Source of the DNA: Candidatus Omnitrophota bacterium
Lineage (GTDB): Bacteria > Omnitrophota > Gorgyraeia > B26-G9
DNA length: 34,901 bases
NCBI GenBank assembly: GCA_018813905.1
Contig: JAHJAO010000134.1
Location: 1-34,901 of the forward strand
Direction: 5' to 3'
This document shows, in pieces, positions 25,308 to 32,804 of this stretch; the first letter of the stretch is position 1, and each line of letters opens with the position of its first letter. The position numbers and the translations under genes are program-made. The notes beneath the pieces are model-generated. The model worked only from the letters and a program-made list of their open reading frames with translations, was not told the origin of the DNA and searched no databases.

Positions 25308-25755
25308 TCTTATCCCCTAACCTTTTTAACATATCTTCCAAAATTAAATGCTGAACGGAATAACCCTGTTCCTGCAAAACAACCTGCCGACCGATGTTAT
25401 CTTTTTTATTGATAACAACCGGCGCGAGCAAATTCGCGCTTATTTTGCTTGAATCTTCCGGTATGACCACAATCGTAAAAAACTGGCACCCATCAACACA
25501 ATCAACGCCTAAGGCAATCCTGTCTATTTCCGTTAAAACCGGGCTATATTCCGGATAAAACTCTTTGGGGTCGATAATGACAAAACAAAGTTTTGGGTCT
25601 TCCTTCGACTCCAACCACAAAAACGGTTCTTGGGACTTATTCATCAGCACTTGGTAGCGTTTGTGTTTAGAAAATCCAATTATCCCTTCCGGAAAAAATA
25701 CGTCTCTGCTGCTGCACGCAGATTCTTTTTCCATTTGTGTTACGGTAGTTTTCAT
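25279..25755 (-). CDS. fliW: CsrA antagonist FliW
   Basis: 158 residues. FliW is a small beta-barrel protein that binds CsrA and is titrated by flagellin in Bacillus and Campylobacter. Family marks are FFPEGIIGFSKHKRYQVL near 20-37, FLWLESKEDPKLCFVIIDP near 45-63, NLLAPVVINKKDNIGRQVVL near 108-127, and a C-terminal region with YSVQHLIL. It overlaps csrA by 29 bases and begins 22 bases after a coiled-coil gene. No flagellin or other flagellar gene is in the window, so the protein that releases it from CsrA may be one of the coiled-coil proteins; that is inference. Confidence 0.93.
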   Translation of the reverse strand: MKTTVTQMEKESACSSRDVFFPEGIIGFSKHKRYQVLMNKSQEPFLWLESKEDPKLCFVIIDPKEFYPEYSPVLTEIDRIALGVDCVDGCQFFTIVVIPEDSSKISANLLAPVVINKKDNIGRQVVLQEQGYSVQHLILEDMLKRLGDKNVSSFTQTE

Positions 25756-25777
25756 CTGCCTGTTTTCCCCCTTTCTT

Positions 25778-27130
25778 TCAATTTTTAGAGTTTAATTCTA
25801 TTCGCAATTCCTCGTTTTCTTTTATCTGCTCCCGCAACCTGTCGGTCACCCGCGAGAGTTGCTCCCGAGCCCTGTCTATTTCTTTCAAATACCTTCTTTC
25901 CATGATTTGCATATGTTTATCGTATTTCCTCTCTAATGACTGGATCTTTTTTTCCAAAACAATGGAACTGCTAACGGTATCCACGCGTTTCTCTTTTTGC
26001 GCTTTAACCTTTGAGGTGCGCTGCTGGTCTATTTTTCCAAGCAAGTATTCTTCCCGCCCTTTAAAGTCCTGCTTAAGCCGCGCAAACTCTTCTTTTAATT
26101 GCTTATTTTCATTTTCCAACGCATCCATCTTTTTGAGGTCAAACAATTCTATTGTTTTTCCCGTCATCTGTTTTTCGTCATAATGGGCGATCTTATCGAC
26201 CAGCAGAGAAAGCTGATCGTCTTTCTGCTTTATAACAATCGCCTTCTTTTCGAGTTCCTCCCTGTACTGATTGAGATAACCCTTTAGTTTTTGAACGCTG
26301 TCTTCTAACTCCTTTATCCGAAAATCTTTCTGTGTTATCTGTTCATCGAATTCCGCAATCTTCTCTTCTTTCTTTGTTGCGCTATCCGACTCTAATTCCA
26401 ACTCTTCTTCGATTTTTCTGCGCGATTCTTTGAGTAGCTGCAGATTATCTTCTAAAGTTTTTATTCGTAAATCCTTTTCTTTAATTTGTACGCCAAACTC
26501 CAGGACCTTCTTCTCTTTTTCCTTCGCAATATCCAATTCCTTATTCATCGTCTCTTTTAACCGTTCCAGCGTTTCTTTTAAATTTTTTATAACTTCCCCT
26601 TGCGCCGCAAACTCCTGGTCTTTTTGTTTTTTTTCCTTATCGGCCAAATCTTGCAGAGTTTTCAGCTGGTCTTTGAGATTATTTATTTTATCAAGGAACT
26701 TACGTTCCAGTACTTTTTTTAGTTTTGCCGCTTGCCTGCGCTGGTATTTTTTTTCCTTTTTGAGCTCTTCTTTTAAAAAATCAATCTGTTCTTTCTGCTG
26801 TAAAACCAAATCCTCATTTTTTTGTATGGTTTCCTGCTCCCGCAACTGTACTCTTTTTTCCCTCTTAGGCAAAGCAATTGCACCTTCTTTGCGCTCTTTA
26901 TCTTGAAGCCGTTTTTGCAGCTCTTCGCATTTTTTTTCTTTTTCTTCAAGCTGATATTTGACATTTTCGATTTCGGCCTGCAGTATCTTCTGAGAATAAT
27001 ACTCTTCTTTTTTGCGGCTTTCTTTGCCTTCTGCCTGCGGATTAGAAATAAAAAAGGCCACAAAACTTAAAATGCTTACCACCCTAAATAACCTGTACAT
27101 GTTTTTAATTTTTGATACGTATGTACGCAT
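25778..27130 (-). CDS. Exported coiled-coil protein
   Basis: 450 residues. An N-terminal signal peptide or anchor lies at about 11-33 (YRLFRVVSILSFVAFFIS, then NPQAEGKE). The rest is almost entirely charged heptad coiled coil rich in Lys, Glu and Gln. A 49-residue repeat (seven heptads) is visible: the stretch EFGVQIKEKDLRIKTLEDNL recurs as EFDEQITQKDFRIKELEDSV, with weaker earlier copies. No enzyme domain is seen. ATG codons 1 and 11 are both possible starts; the first has AAGGCAGG just upstream. It lies 25 bases after the 476-residue coiled-coil gene and 22 bases before fliW, so it is the last structural gene before the regulators. It may form a periplasmic or surface filament or a spacer. 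Confidence 0.8.
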   Translation of the reverse strand: MRTYVSKIKNMYRLFRVVSILSFVAFFISNPQAEGKESRKKEEYYSQKILQAEIENVKYQLEEKEKKCEELQKRLQDKERKEGAIALPKREKRVQLREQETIQKNEDLVLQQKEQIDFLKEELKKEKKYQRRQAAKLKKVLERKFLDKINNLKDQLKTLQDLADKEKKQKDQEFAAQGEVIKNLKETLERLKETMNKELDIAKEKEKKVLEFGVQIKEKDLRIKTLEDNLQLLKESRRKIEEELELESDSATKKEEKIAEFDEQITQKDFRIKELEDSVQKLKGYLNQYREELEKKAIVIKQKDDQLSLLVDKIAHYDEKQMTGKTIELFDLKKMDALENENKQLKEEFARLKQDFKGREEYLLGKIDQQRTSKVKAQKEKRVDTVSSSIVLEKKIQSLERKYDKHMQIMERRYLKEIDRAREQLSRVTDRLREQIKENEELRIELNSKN

Positions 27131-27155
27131 GGCCTGCCTTTATCTTGTCCTCGGT

Positions 27156-28586
27156 TTACTGTTCCCGATCCATTAATATATTCAAGCGCCCCATGGTATT
27201 AATTGCCAGTTTACTATCCGGTTCTATCAATAATAGCTGCTCCAGCTCGTTTTTAGCTTTCAAATAATTTTTTTTTACAATTGCATCCATCGCTTTTTCA
27301 AAATGCATCTTTGCTCTTTCCTGCTGTTGCCCTTTAAAATCCAAGGCCGCAATTGTCGGCTCAGATCTCGTGTCGCGTTTGCGTTCCATTTTTTCCGCCC
27401 GCAATTCTTCCAGTAACTCCATGGGGCGATTGTTATAATATGCCTGGAGCTTTTTTTTCAGTTCTACGTTCTCCTGCTCTTTTTTCTCCACTTGCCCGAT
27501 AAGCCTTAAAACCTGCAGTTGGTATTGCCCTTCTAAGAGCTCCGTATTGTTCTGCAGTTCGTTTAGCTTTTCCGCGTATTTTTCTTCTGCCCGCTTCATT
27601 TTATCTTTCCAGGCAAGGTTATTATCGGCCACATCTATCTGCAGCTGTCTTTCTACTTTATTCAACGCGTTTTCTTTTTCCTGCAACTTAACCAGGTATT
27701 CCGCTTCCTGTTTTTTAAAATTATCTTCCACTTTTTCTAAAGCAGCCTCGAGCCGCTTTTTTTCCCGTTTAAAACCTTCAATTTCTTCCTGTATCAACGC
27801 GTCAATCTTTTTTTTATAAGAGATATCTTCGCCGGAGAAAAGAGAGATTTTGGAATTTAGCGCCGCGATTTTATCGTCCCGCTCGCTTATCGCGCTATCT
27901 TTTAATCGTAATTCTTCTTTTATTTTTGCGGCATAAATCTTTAACTGTTCGGCTGATTTTTGTAGCACTTCATTTTTTTTACCGGCTTCGTCCTTTTCCC
28001 GGGCAAACGCTTGATTAAACTCCAGCTCTTTCTGCGCCAACAACTGACGCAACATCTTTACGCTGCTTTCCAGCTGTTCTTTTAAAGTCGCAAACTCTTT
28101 TTCCCGCGTAAGCAGTTCTTTGTCGTAATTGGTTTCCTTATCTTTAAGCGCGGCTTCTAATTGTTTGTATTTTTCCATTAATTTCTGCTCATAATTTTTT
28201 TCAAATTCTCCAACTTTTTCTTCGTAACTATTCGTTATCTTTTTTGCTTTTTGTTTATACTCCAGCTCCTTTTGCTCCAAGGTCTGATTAAAAATCTGTC
28301 CTTGTTTTTCCAGCTGCTCCTGAATCAGGGCAACCTGCTTTTCTAAATCTCGCATCTGCTTTGCGGCGCTATTTAGCTTTTCAGCCAAATCTTCGATCAG
28401 TTTATCTTTTTGCCTGAATTTTTCATCCAATTCCGTTATAATCGAAACAGCCTTGTCCGATGACGGCTGCGTATCCGCTGTGCCACCATCGGCAAAAACA
28501 CAAATCGGCCCCGTTATAATATTCAGCGCAAAACAACCCACGGCAAATAAAACTGTTTTCTTTTTTAACACCTTTTTTGATATCAT
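27156..28586 (-). CDS. Exported coiled-coil protein with C-terminal TPR-like segment
   Basis: 476 residues. The signal peptide at about 10-31 ends with ICVFA before DGGTADTQ. A long coiled coil follows (about 45-400), starting with the conserved block AVSIITELDEKFRQKDKLIE that is also found in the 143-residue protein upstream. The end (about 420-476: RAKMHFEKAMDAIVKKNYLKAKNELEQLLLIEPDSKLAINTMGRL) is a TPR-like pair, suggesting a protein-binding tip. The start overlaps the previous stop as ATGA and has no good Shine-Dalgarno, so translation is probably coupled. Function unknown. Confidence 0.8.
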   Translation of the reverse strand: MISKKVLKKKTVLFAVGCFALNIITGPICVFADGGTADTQPSSDKAVSIITELDEKFRQKDKLIEDLAEKLNSAAKQMRDLEKQVALIQEQLEKQGQIFNQTLEQKELEYKQKAKKITNSYEEKVGEFEKNYEQKLMEKYKQLEAALKDKETNYDKELLTREKEFATLKEQLESSVKMLRQLLAQKELEFNQAFAREKDEAGKKNEVLQKSAEQLKIYAAKIKEELRLKDSAISERDDKIAALNSKISLFSGEDISYKKKIDALIQEEIEGFKREKKRLEAALEKVEDNFKKQEAEYLVKLQEKENALNKVERQLQIDVADNNLAWKDKMKRAEEKYAEKLNELQNNTELLEGQYQLQVLRLIGQVEKKEQENVELKKKLQAYYNNRPMELLEELRAEKMERKRDTRSEPTIAALDFKGQQQERAKMHFEKAMDAIVKKNYLKAKNELEQLLLIEPDSKLAINTMGRLNILMDREQ

Positions 28587-29080
28587 CTGGTTAAAAACTG
28601 CTGCAAGTCTTTTTCTATCTTATCCAGCTGCCCCTTTAAAGCTTCTGCTTCTTCTCCCTTCCTCTGCAATGCTAGAGATAGTTCCTCTATCCTATCGTCG
28701 CGCTGTCTCATTTGGCCCTGGGTCTGATTAAAAATCTGTCCTTGTTTTTCCAGCTGCTCCTGAATCAGGGCAACTTGCTTTTCTAAATCTCGTGCCTGCT
28801 TTTCGGCACTATTTAGCTTTTCAGTCAAATCTTCGATCAGTTTATCTTTTTGCCTGAATTTTTCATCCAATTCCGTTATAATCGAAACAGCCTTGTGCTG
28901 GGAAGAATCTTTATCCGCGACCGTACCGCCATCGGCAAAAACACAAATCGGCCCCGCCGCAAGATTCGACGCCAAGCAAAACGCAATAAACAAACCCATA
29001 TTTTTTTTCAACATTTCTTTGGCCTCATTTGGTTAAAAGCTGCTGCAAGTCTTTTTCTATCTTATCCAGCTGCCCCTTTA
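28281..29080. repeat. Tandem duplication, unit of about 440 bases
   Basis: Direct repeats prove the duplication. GGTCTGATTAAAAATCTGTC occurs at 28281 and 28721 (offset 440), followed by some 170 bases of near identity. CTGCAAGTCTTTTTCTATCT occurs at 28601 and 29043 (offset 442). Each unit joins the C-terminal end of the large coiled-coil gene to the N-terminal part of the 476-residue gene. The low divergence indicates a fairly recent event or ongoing gene conversion. Confidence 0.85.
28583..29014 (-). CDS. Short chimeric exported coiled-coil protein
   Basis: 143 residues. Residues 1 to about 97 are nearly identical to the N-terminus of the 476-residue neighbour: same signal peptide end PICVFADGGT and same AVSIITELDEKFRQKDKLIEDL block. 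Residues about 100-143 match the C-terminus of the large coiled-coil protein upstream: MRQRDDRIEELSLALQRK against MEQRDDKIRQLSGALEKK, then the shared end LKGQLDKIEKDLQQ. The gene is therefore a fusion formed by tandem duplication across the junction of its two neighbours. It has an intact signal peptide and frame, so it is likely expressed, perhaps as a short cap or co-polymer. The upstream stop is 10 bases away. Confidence 0.75.
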   Translation of the reverse strand: MLKKNMGLFIAFCLASNLAAGPICVFADGGTVADKDSSQHKAVSIITELDEKFRQKDKLIEDLTEKLNSAEKQARDLEKQVALIQEQLEKQGQIFNQTQGQMRQRDDRIEELSLALQRKGEEAEALKGQLDKIEKDLQQFLTR

Positions 29081-31568
29081 AAGTTTTTACTTCTCCCTCT
29101 TTTTTCTCGAGCGCGCCGGATAACTGTCTTATTTTATCGTCGCGCTGCTCCATGACTATCTTGGCCTGGCCTATTTTTTTCCTGAGCTCATCAATAATCA
29201 AGTCTTTCTTTCCCATCTCCTGCGCAGTCCGGACTGCCGTCTTCTCCAGCATATCTGTTCGCGCGGCATATTGTTCTACTTTCTCTTTTAGCTGCCGGAT
29301 GTTTTCATCCCGCTCCTCTGTGATTTTAGCCATTTGCATCCTGTATTTATTTTCTAAATCCGTTTTTGCCGCTTCAAACCGCTCTTCTGTTTTTCTCGAC
29401 TGCGCATCATATTTTTTTATGGTTTTATTCAATAAATTTATCTGCTCGTCTTTGGTCAGGATTTCTTCGCGGACCGTTCTGTTACGGTCTTCCAGAACCA
29501 AAAGTTGCTGCGCCAAAGCTTGATTTTTTTGGCTGGTAATCGTAAGTTCATTTTTCAATTTATTAATTTCATCTTTATAAGTCTCTGTCGATCCGACAAT
29601 ATTTTTTTTATATTTTTCTTCTTCTTTGCCTGCGGCTGTTTTTTCCTCGTTTAACTTGTTTTGCATCATGGAAATTTCCGCGGCTGCCTTTTCAAGCTTA
29701 TCTTTCAATCCCACGCTTTCATTTTTCAATTTATCAATTTCACCCATATAAGATTCCGTCATACCGACAATCTTTTTCTCATATTCTTCCTCTTTTTGTG
29801 TAGCTGTTTTTCTCTCATTCAACCTGTTTTGCGTGTCCTGTTCTTTTCCGGATTCTAACTGTTTAATCTTTTCATTTAAGTAGTTATTTTCTTGATCTTT
29901 TATCTTTAATATCTTTGTCGTCTTTTCTTCCTCTTTTCCTGCGGCGTTTTTATCTTTCAACCGATCGTTTAAAACCCTGTTTTCGTCAAGCTTTTCCCCA
30001 AGCGCAGTTTTTAATTCTGACATCTCGCGATTGCTTTTCTCCAGCCCGATTTTTGCCTCGCTCAGCTGTGCTTCTAATCTACTAACATCCGCCTTTGATT
30101 TCTCCAGTTCTTCAGATATGGCCGCATACTCGCGCTCGGACAAGATAGCCTGCTGTTTGTATTCCTCAAGCTCCGGGCCACTCTTTACATTTATGGTTTT
30201 GTCTTCTTCTTTTAAACAGCTTATCCTGGTGATTTCGGCTTCTAAAAATCCTTTTTCTTTTTGTTTGGATTTCAAATCTGCGGTTAATTGTTCAATTTTA
30301 TTATCCCGCTCTTTCATTTCGGATAGGAGCTGTTTTAATTGCTCTGTTTTTTCGGTGTTTTTTTCGGAAAGTTCCTTTAATTGTTCGGAGGATTTATTCT
30401 TTTCCTCAAACACTGACAACCGGCGAAGTTTGTCCTGCCGGGAGAGCTGTTTTTCATAATCGGCAATTTTTTGCGTTGATTCTTCTATCTGCCGCTGGCT
30501 TTCATCAAATTTTTTCCTTAAATCCTCCAGTTGCTTTGTTTTTTGGGCAATCTCTTCCTCTTTAACTTTATCGATGCTTTGGCTGATTTCTTCAATGACT
30601 TTAGAGGAGTTTTGAAGTTTTTGCTTGGTTGCCGCGTTTTCTTTTTCCAGGTCAGCAAACTTCAAATCATATGTCGCGATCAAATCGTTAAACTGTCCCG
30701 TCGCCTCCTCGATTAAAAGCATAATCTTTTTGCGATTTTTTTCAGTTAGGCTTTCTTTTAAAAGTTTAAGCTGAAGATCGAATTTATCTATCTGCCGGTC
30801 ACTGTTATCCAAAGCCTGTGTCAATTTGTATATTTGCGCTTCCTTTTGTTTTATAACGTCCTGTGATTGCGATAATTCTTTTTTTATCCCGGCGAGGTCT
30901 TTTTTTGCCCGCTCAAGCTCTTGCTCGGTTTCCAGGCATGCAGCTTGCGCCGCATGCATCTTTTTTAGCTGTTTTTTTAAATCCGCGGCGTTTTCCCCAA
31001 GTGCAACAATTTCCTTCCCTGTCTCATATTTTTTCTTCTCCAGTGTGCTAATTTTTTCTTCATGTTCTTTAACTATCTCTTTAATTTGTTTATCGAATTT
31101 GTCTTTCTGAGCGAGCATCTCTGCGCGATATGTTTTTTCCTGCTGTTTTAAAATCTTTTCTTTTTCGGTAATCTGTTTTTCCAAATCGGCTATTTGAGTT
31201 TTTTTCTGCTCAATCGAATCCATCAATTCCTTGGCCCGCTCATCCTCTTTGCCGATAATGTCGCGCGCCTGTTGCAATTTATTTTTGCACTGATCAATCT
31301 CCTGGGAAAGCATTTCCATTTCTTTTTTATGCTCTTTTCTCTGTTTCTCCAAGGTACTGTCAAAGGATTTTTCCAATTGCTGAATCCTGTTTTTCAAATC
31401 TTCGACTTCTTTTATTTTTTCCTGAATTATGCTGTCCTTATCATCTTTTTTCGACTGGATACGGGCGTAAATAGATGTGGTAAATATGCTGAGATTTAAA
31501 ACCAGGCAGGTTATAATTAAAACGGAAAGACCAAAAAAATTCTTTCTAAAACATGAGCCGGCACTCAT
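29025..31568 (-). CDS. Large exported coiled-coil protein
   Basis: About 847 residues from ATG 31568, preceded by AGAAGGG; the frame is open to a TTG at 31595, which I reject as a start. The signal peptide or anchor (about 8-35, FFGLSVLIITCLVLNLSIF) ends near SIYARIQ. The rest is an almost unbroken Lys/Glu/Gln coiled coil without Pro-rich breaks. A 57-residue tandem repeat is visible where LNERKTATQKEEEYEKKIV recurs as LNEEKTAAGKEEEKYKKNIV (171-base offset in the DNA). The C-terminal 40 residues reappear in the 143-residue gene. Such a chain could span over 100 nm if fully helical; that length is inferred. No domain of known activity. First gene of the operon, with a leader of about 290 bases. 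Confidence 0.83.
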   Translation of the reverse strand: MSAGSCFRKNFFGLSVLIITCLVLNLSIFTTSIYARIQSKKDDKDSIIQEKIKEVEDLKNRIQQLEKSFDSTLEKQRKEHKKEMEMLSQEIDQCKNKLQQARDIIGKEDERAKELMDSIEQKKTQIADLEKQITEKEKILKQQEKTYRAEMLAQKDKFDKQIKEIVKEHEEKISTLEKKKYETGKEIVALGENAADLKKQLKKMHAAQAACLETEQELERAKKDLAGIKKELSQSQDVIKQKEAQIYKLTQALDNSDRQIDKFDLQLKLLKESLTEKNRKKIMLLIEEATGQFNDLIATYDLKFADLEKENAATKQKLQNSSKVIEEISQSIDKVKEEEIAQKTKQLEDLRKKFDESQRQIEESTQKIADYEKQLSRQDKLRRLSVFEEKNKSSEQLKELSEKNTEKTEQLKQLLSEMKERDNKIEQLTADLKSKQKEKGFLEAEITRISCLKEEDKTINVKSGPELEEYKQQAILSEREYAAISEELEKSKADVSRLEAQLSEAKIGLEKSNREMSELKTALGEKLDENRVLNDRLKDKNAAGKEEEKTTKILKIKDQENNYLNEKIKQLESGKEQDTQNRLNERKTATQKEEEYEKKIVGMTESYMGEIDKLKNESVGLKDKLEKAAAEISMMQNKLNEEKTAAGKEEEKYKKNIVGSTETYKDEINKLKNELTITSQKNQALAQQLLVLEDRNRTVREEILTKDEQINLLNKTIKKYDAQSRKTEERFEAAKTDLENKYRMQMAKITEERDENIRQLKEKVEQYAARTDMLEKTAVRTAQEMGKKDLIIDELRKKIGQAKIVMEQRDDKIRQLSGALEKKEGEVKTLKGQLDKIEKDLQQLLTK

Positions 31569-31858
31569 AAAATAACAAACCCTTCTGAAATACAAAAAAT
31601 AAAAATTCCCTTTAAAAAATAAGCCGAACTTTTTCTCTCGCGGGGAGATTATTTCGGCATTTTATTATCCCAATACCCAGCGCGCATAAGCTAAAATACA
31701 ATATTAAACCTCTTGTTTCTAAGAATTCCCGGCATACTGGGTTTTCCCACAAAAAATACCTTATTATCCGCTTCTCTCACCCCCCATACTTCCCCCGATC
31801 TTCTTTATACCCTCTTTAAAGAACAGTCTTTCTAATTTTTTATGTGGTTGTTTTCTAT
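31569..31858 (-). promoter_or_regulatory. Long 5' leader with six GGA motifs, candidate CsrA target
   Basis: No coding frame is recognised in this stretch. On the mRNA strand GGA occurs at 31793-31791, 31769-31767, 31747-31745, 31729-31727, 31670-31668 and 31609-31607. CsrA binds GGA motifs, best in hairpin loops, and csrA is on this same transcript. Some GGA sites lie near small hairpins such as GGGAAAACCC. Confidence 0.45.
31613..31658 (-). terminator. Attenuator-like hairpin in the coiled-coil operon leader
   Basis: On the minus strand, GCCGAA (31658-31653) pairs with TTCGGC (31628-31623), and inside it TCTC pairs with GAGA (31648-31645 with 31639-31636). The run TTATTTTTT follows directly. 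This is intrinsic-terminator geometry located about 45 bases before the first start codon. Confidence 0.55.
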
Positions 31859-31864
31859 CTATTA

Positions 31865-31893
31865 ATTATGAATATAATTTACGTAAATGTCAA
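31865..31893 (-). promoter_or_regulatory. Promoter for the coiled-coil/fliW/csrA operon
   Basis: Minus-strand perfect TTGACA (31893-31888), a 17-base spacer and CATAAT (31870-31865). Start near 31858. It is the best promoter match in the gap. Confidence 0.62.
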
Positions 31894-31943
31894 GGGAAAA
31901 TTAGCCGTTTTATACTATATTTAGATTATTTATAGAGTGGGAC

Positions 31944-32035
31944 TACAATATATGGTGAAAATTGGCCGAAGAACAGAATAAAAAGTTGTTTTTTAAGCTT
32001 GTGGTATAAAACAAGTGCTGATACCACATATTGTA
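31944..32035. repeat. Inverted repeats downstream of the nucleosidase gene
   Basis: Arms TACAATATATGG (31944-31955) and CCACATATTGTA (32024-32035) match at 11 of 12 positions. Nested in the right side is a second hairpin, TGTGGTAT (32000-32007) with ATACCACA (32021-32028). On the minus strand the smaller hairpin comes about 27 bases after the nucleosidase stop and is followed some bases later by CTTTTTATT. It may be a weak terminator. Confidence 0.45.
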
Positions 32036-32054
32036 TGGGGGAAAATTTTCGTTT

Positions 32055-32804
32055 TTAGGCAGAAACGCAGAGTTCTAGGGCGCTACGGATAATTAAAAAG
32101 ACGCTCTTTTTTACCTGCACCTGTTCGTTAATAGACCGTTCTTGCCAGTAAGGTTTAGATATAAGCTGGTCGCTGACATAGCCAAGGGCTAATGCCGGAA
32201 TTTTTTTATCTCCGGCCACTGCATAGAACAGGGCGCATTCCAGATCAACCGCATCGATTTGTCTTGCCTTGAGTTCGCTGATTAAGTCCTCATCCTGATT
32301 GAGAAGGGAATTAAGGGTACTTAGCCGGACCGGCTGCGTATTATCTTTTTGTTTTTTGAACATGTTTTCAGCCGTTTTAAGTAATGCAGCATCCGCGCGA
32401 TAAAAACGTGTCGGCCGGAAACAATGCTTTACTCCGTCTATTCTTTCAAAAAAGCCAATATCAAAACACGCTTCTTTTACTAAAACGCATCTGCCGATAT
32501 CAAAATCTTTCACCGCTCCTACCGCGCCCAAAAAAAGCGCGCGGCGCACATAAGCGGCGTCCTGAGCGTACAGGCAATCGCTCACCAGGGTATGGCCTAT
32601 GCCCGTACGAACAAAGCTTATTCTTTTGCCTTTATACTCTCCACTTATACCCTGGAAAAGCAGTCCTTTAAAATACCCGGTATTTTTAAGATAGGGCGTC
32701 AGTAATTTTGGGCTTAAAAACGGGCTGATAATCACAGATTTACCTAGTTGGCCAGACTCTACCCCAAACAGTTTTTTGAATTTTAGTTTTTCTTCTTTTT
32801 TCAT
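32055..32804 (-). CDS. Nucleoside phosphorylase / nucleosidase superfamily protein
   Basis: 249 residues of the PNP/UDP phosphorylase superfamily. Visible elements are GISGEYKGKRISFVRTGIGHT near 52-72 (the substrate phosphate side), ALFLGAVGAVKDFDIGRCVLVKEA near 88-111 and the acidic base-binding site VDLECALFYAVAGDKKIPALALGYVSD near 185-211. The family cleaves nucleosides or related compounds such as methylthioadenosine, S-adenosylhomocysteine or futalosine; the exact substrate cannot be decided by eye. The usual Asp in the final motif is present as SDQ. It overlaps the DUF362 gene by 4 bases (ATGA), so the two are coupled. Confidence 0.82.
   Translation of the reverse strand: MKKEEKLKFKKLFGVESGQLGKSVIISPFLSPKLLTPYLKNTGYFKGLLFQGISGEYKGKRISFVRTGIGHTLVSDCLYAQDAAYVRRALFLGAVGAVKDFDIGRCVLVKEACFDIGFFERIDGVKHCFRPTRFYRADAALLKTAENMFKKQKDNTQPVRLSTLNSLLNQDEDLISELKARQIDAVDLECALFYAVAGDKKIPALALGYVSDQLISKPYWQERSINEQVQVKKSVFLIIRSALELCVSA

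Noticed and set aside
26430-26906. Long plus-strand frames over the coiled-coil genes, for example at 26430-26906 and 30031-30459
   Set aside because: They are Ser/Phe/Cys-rich shadows created by Lys/Glu codon runs on the minus strand and have no ribosome sites or family features.
28281-29080. CRISPR array or phage repeat as explanation of the direct repeats
   Set aside because: There are only two long copies, both coding and in frame with coiled-coil proteins; a simple tandem duplication explains them.
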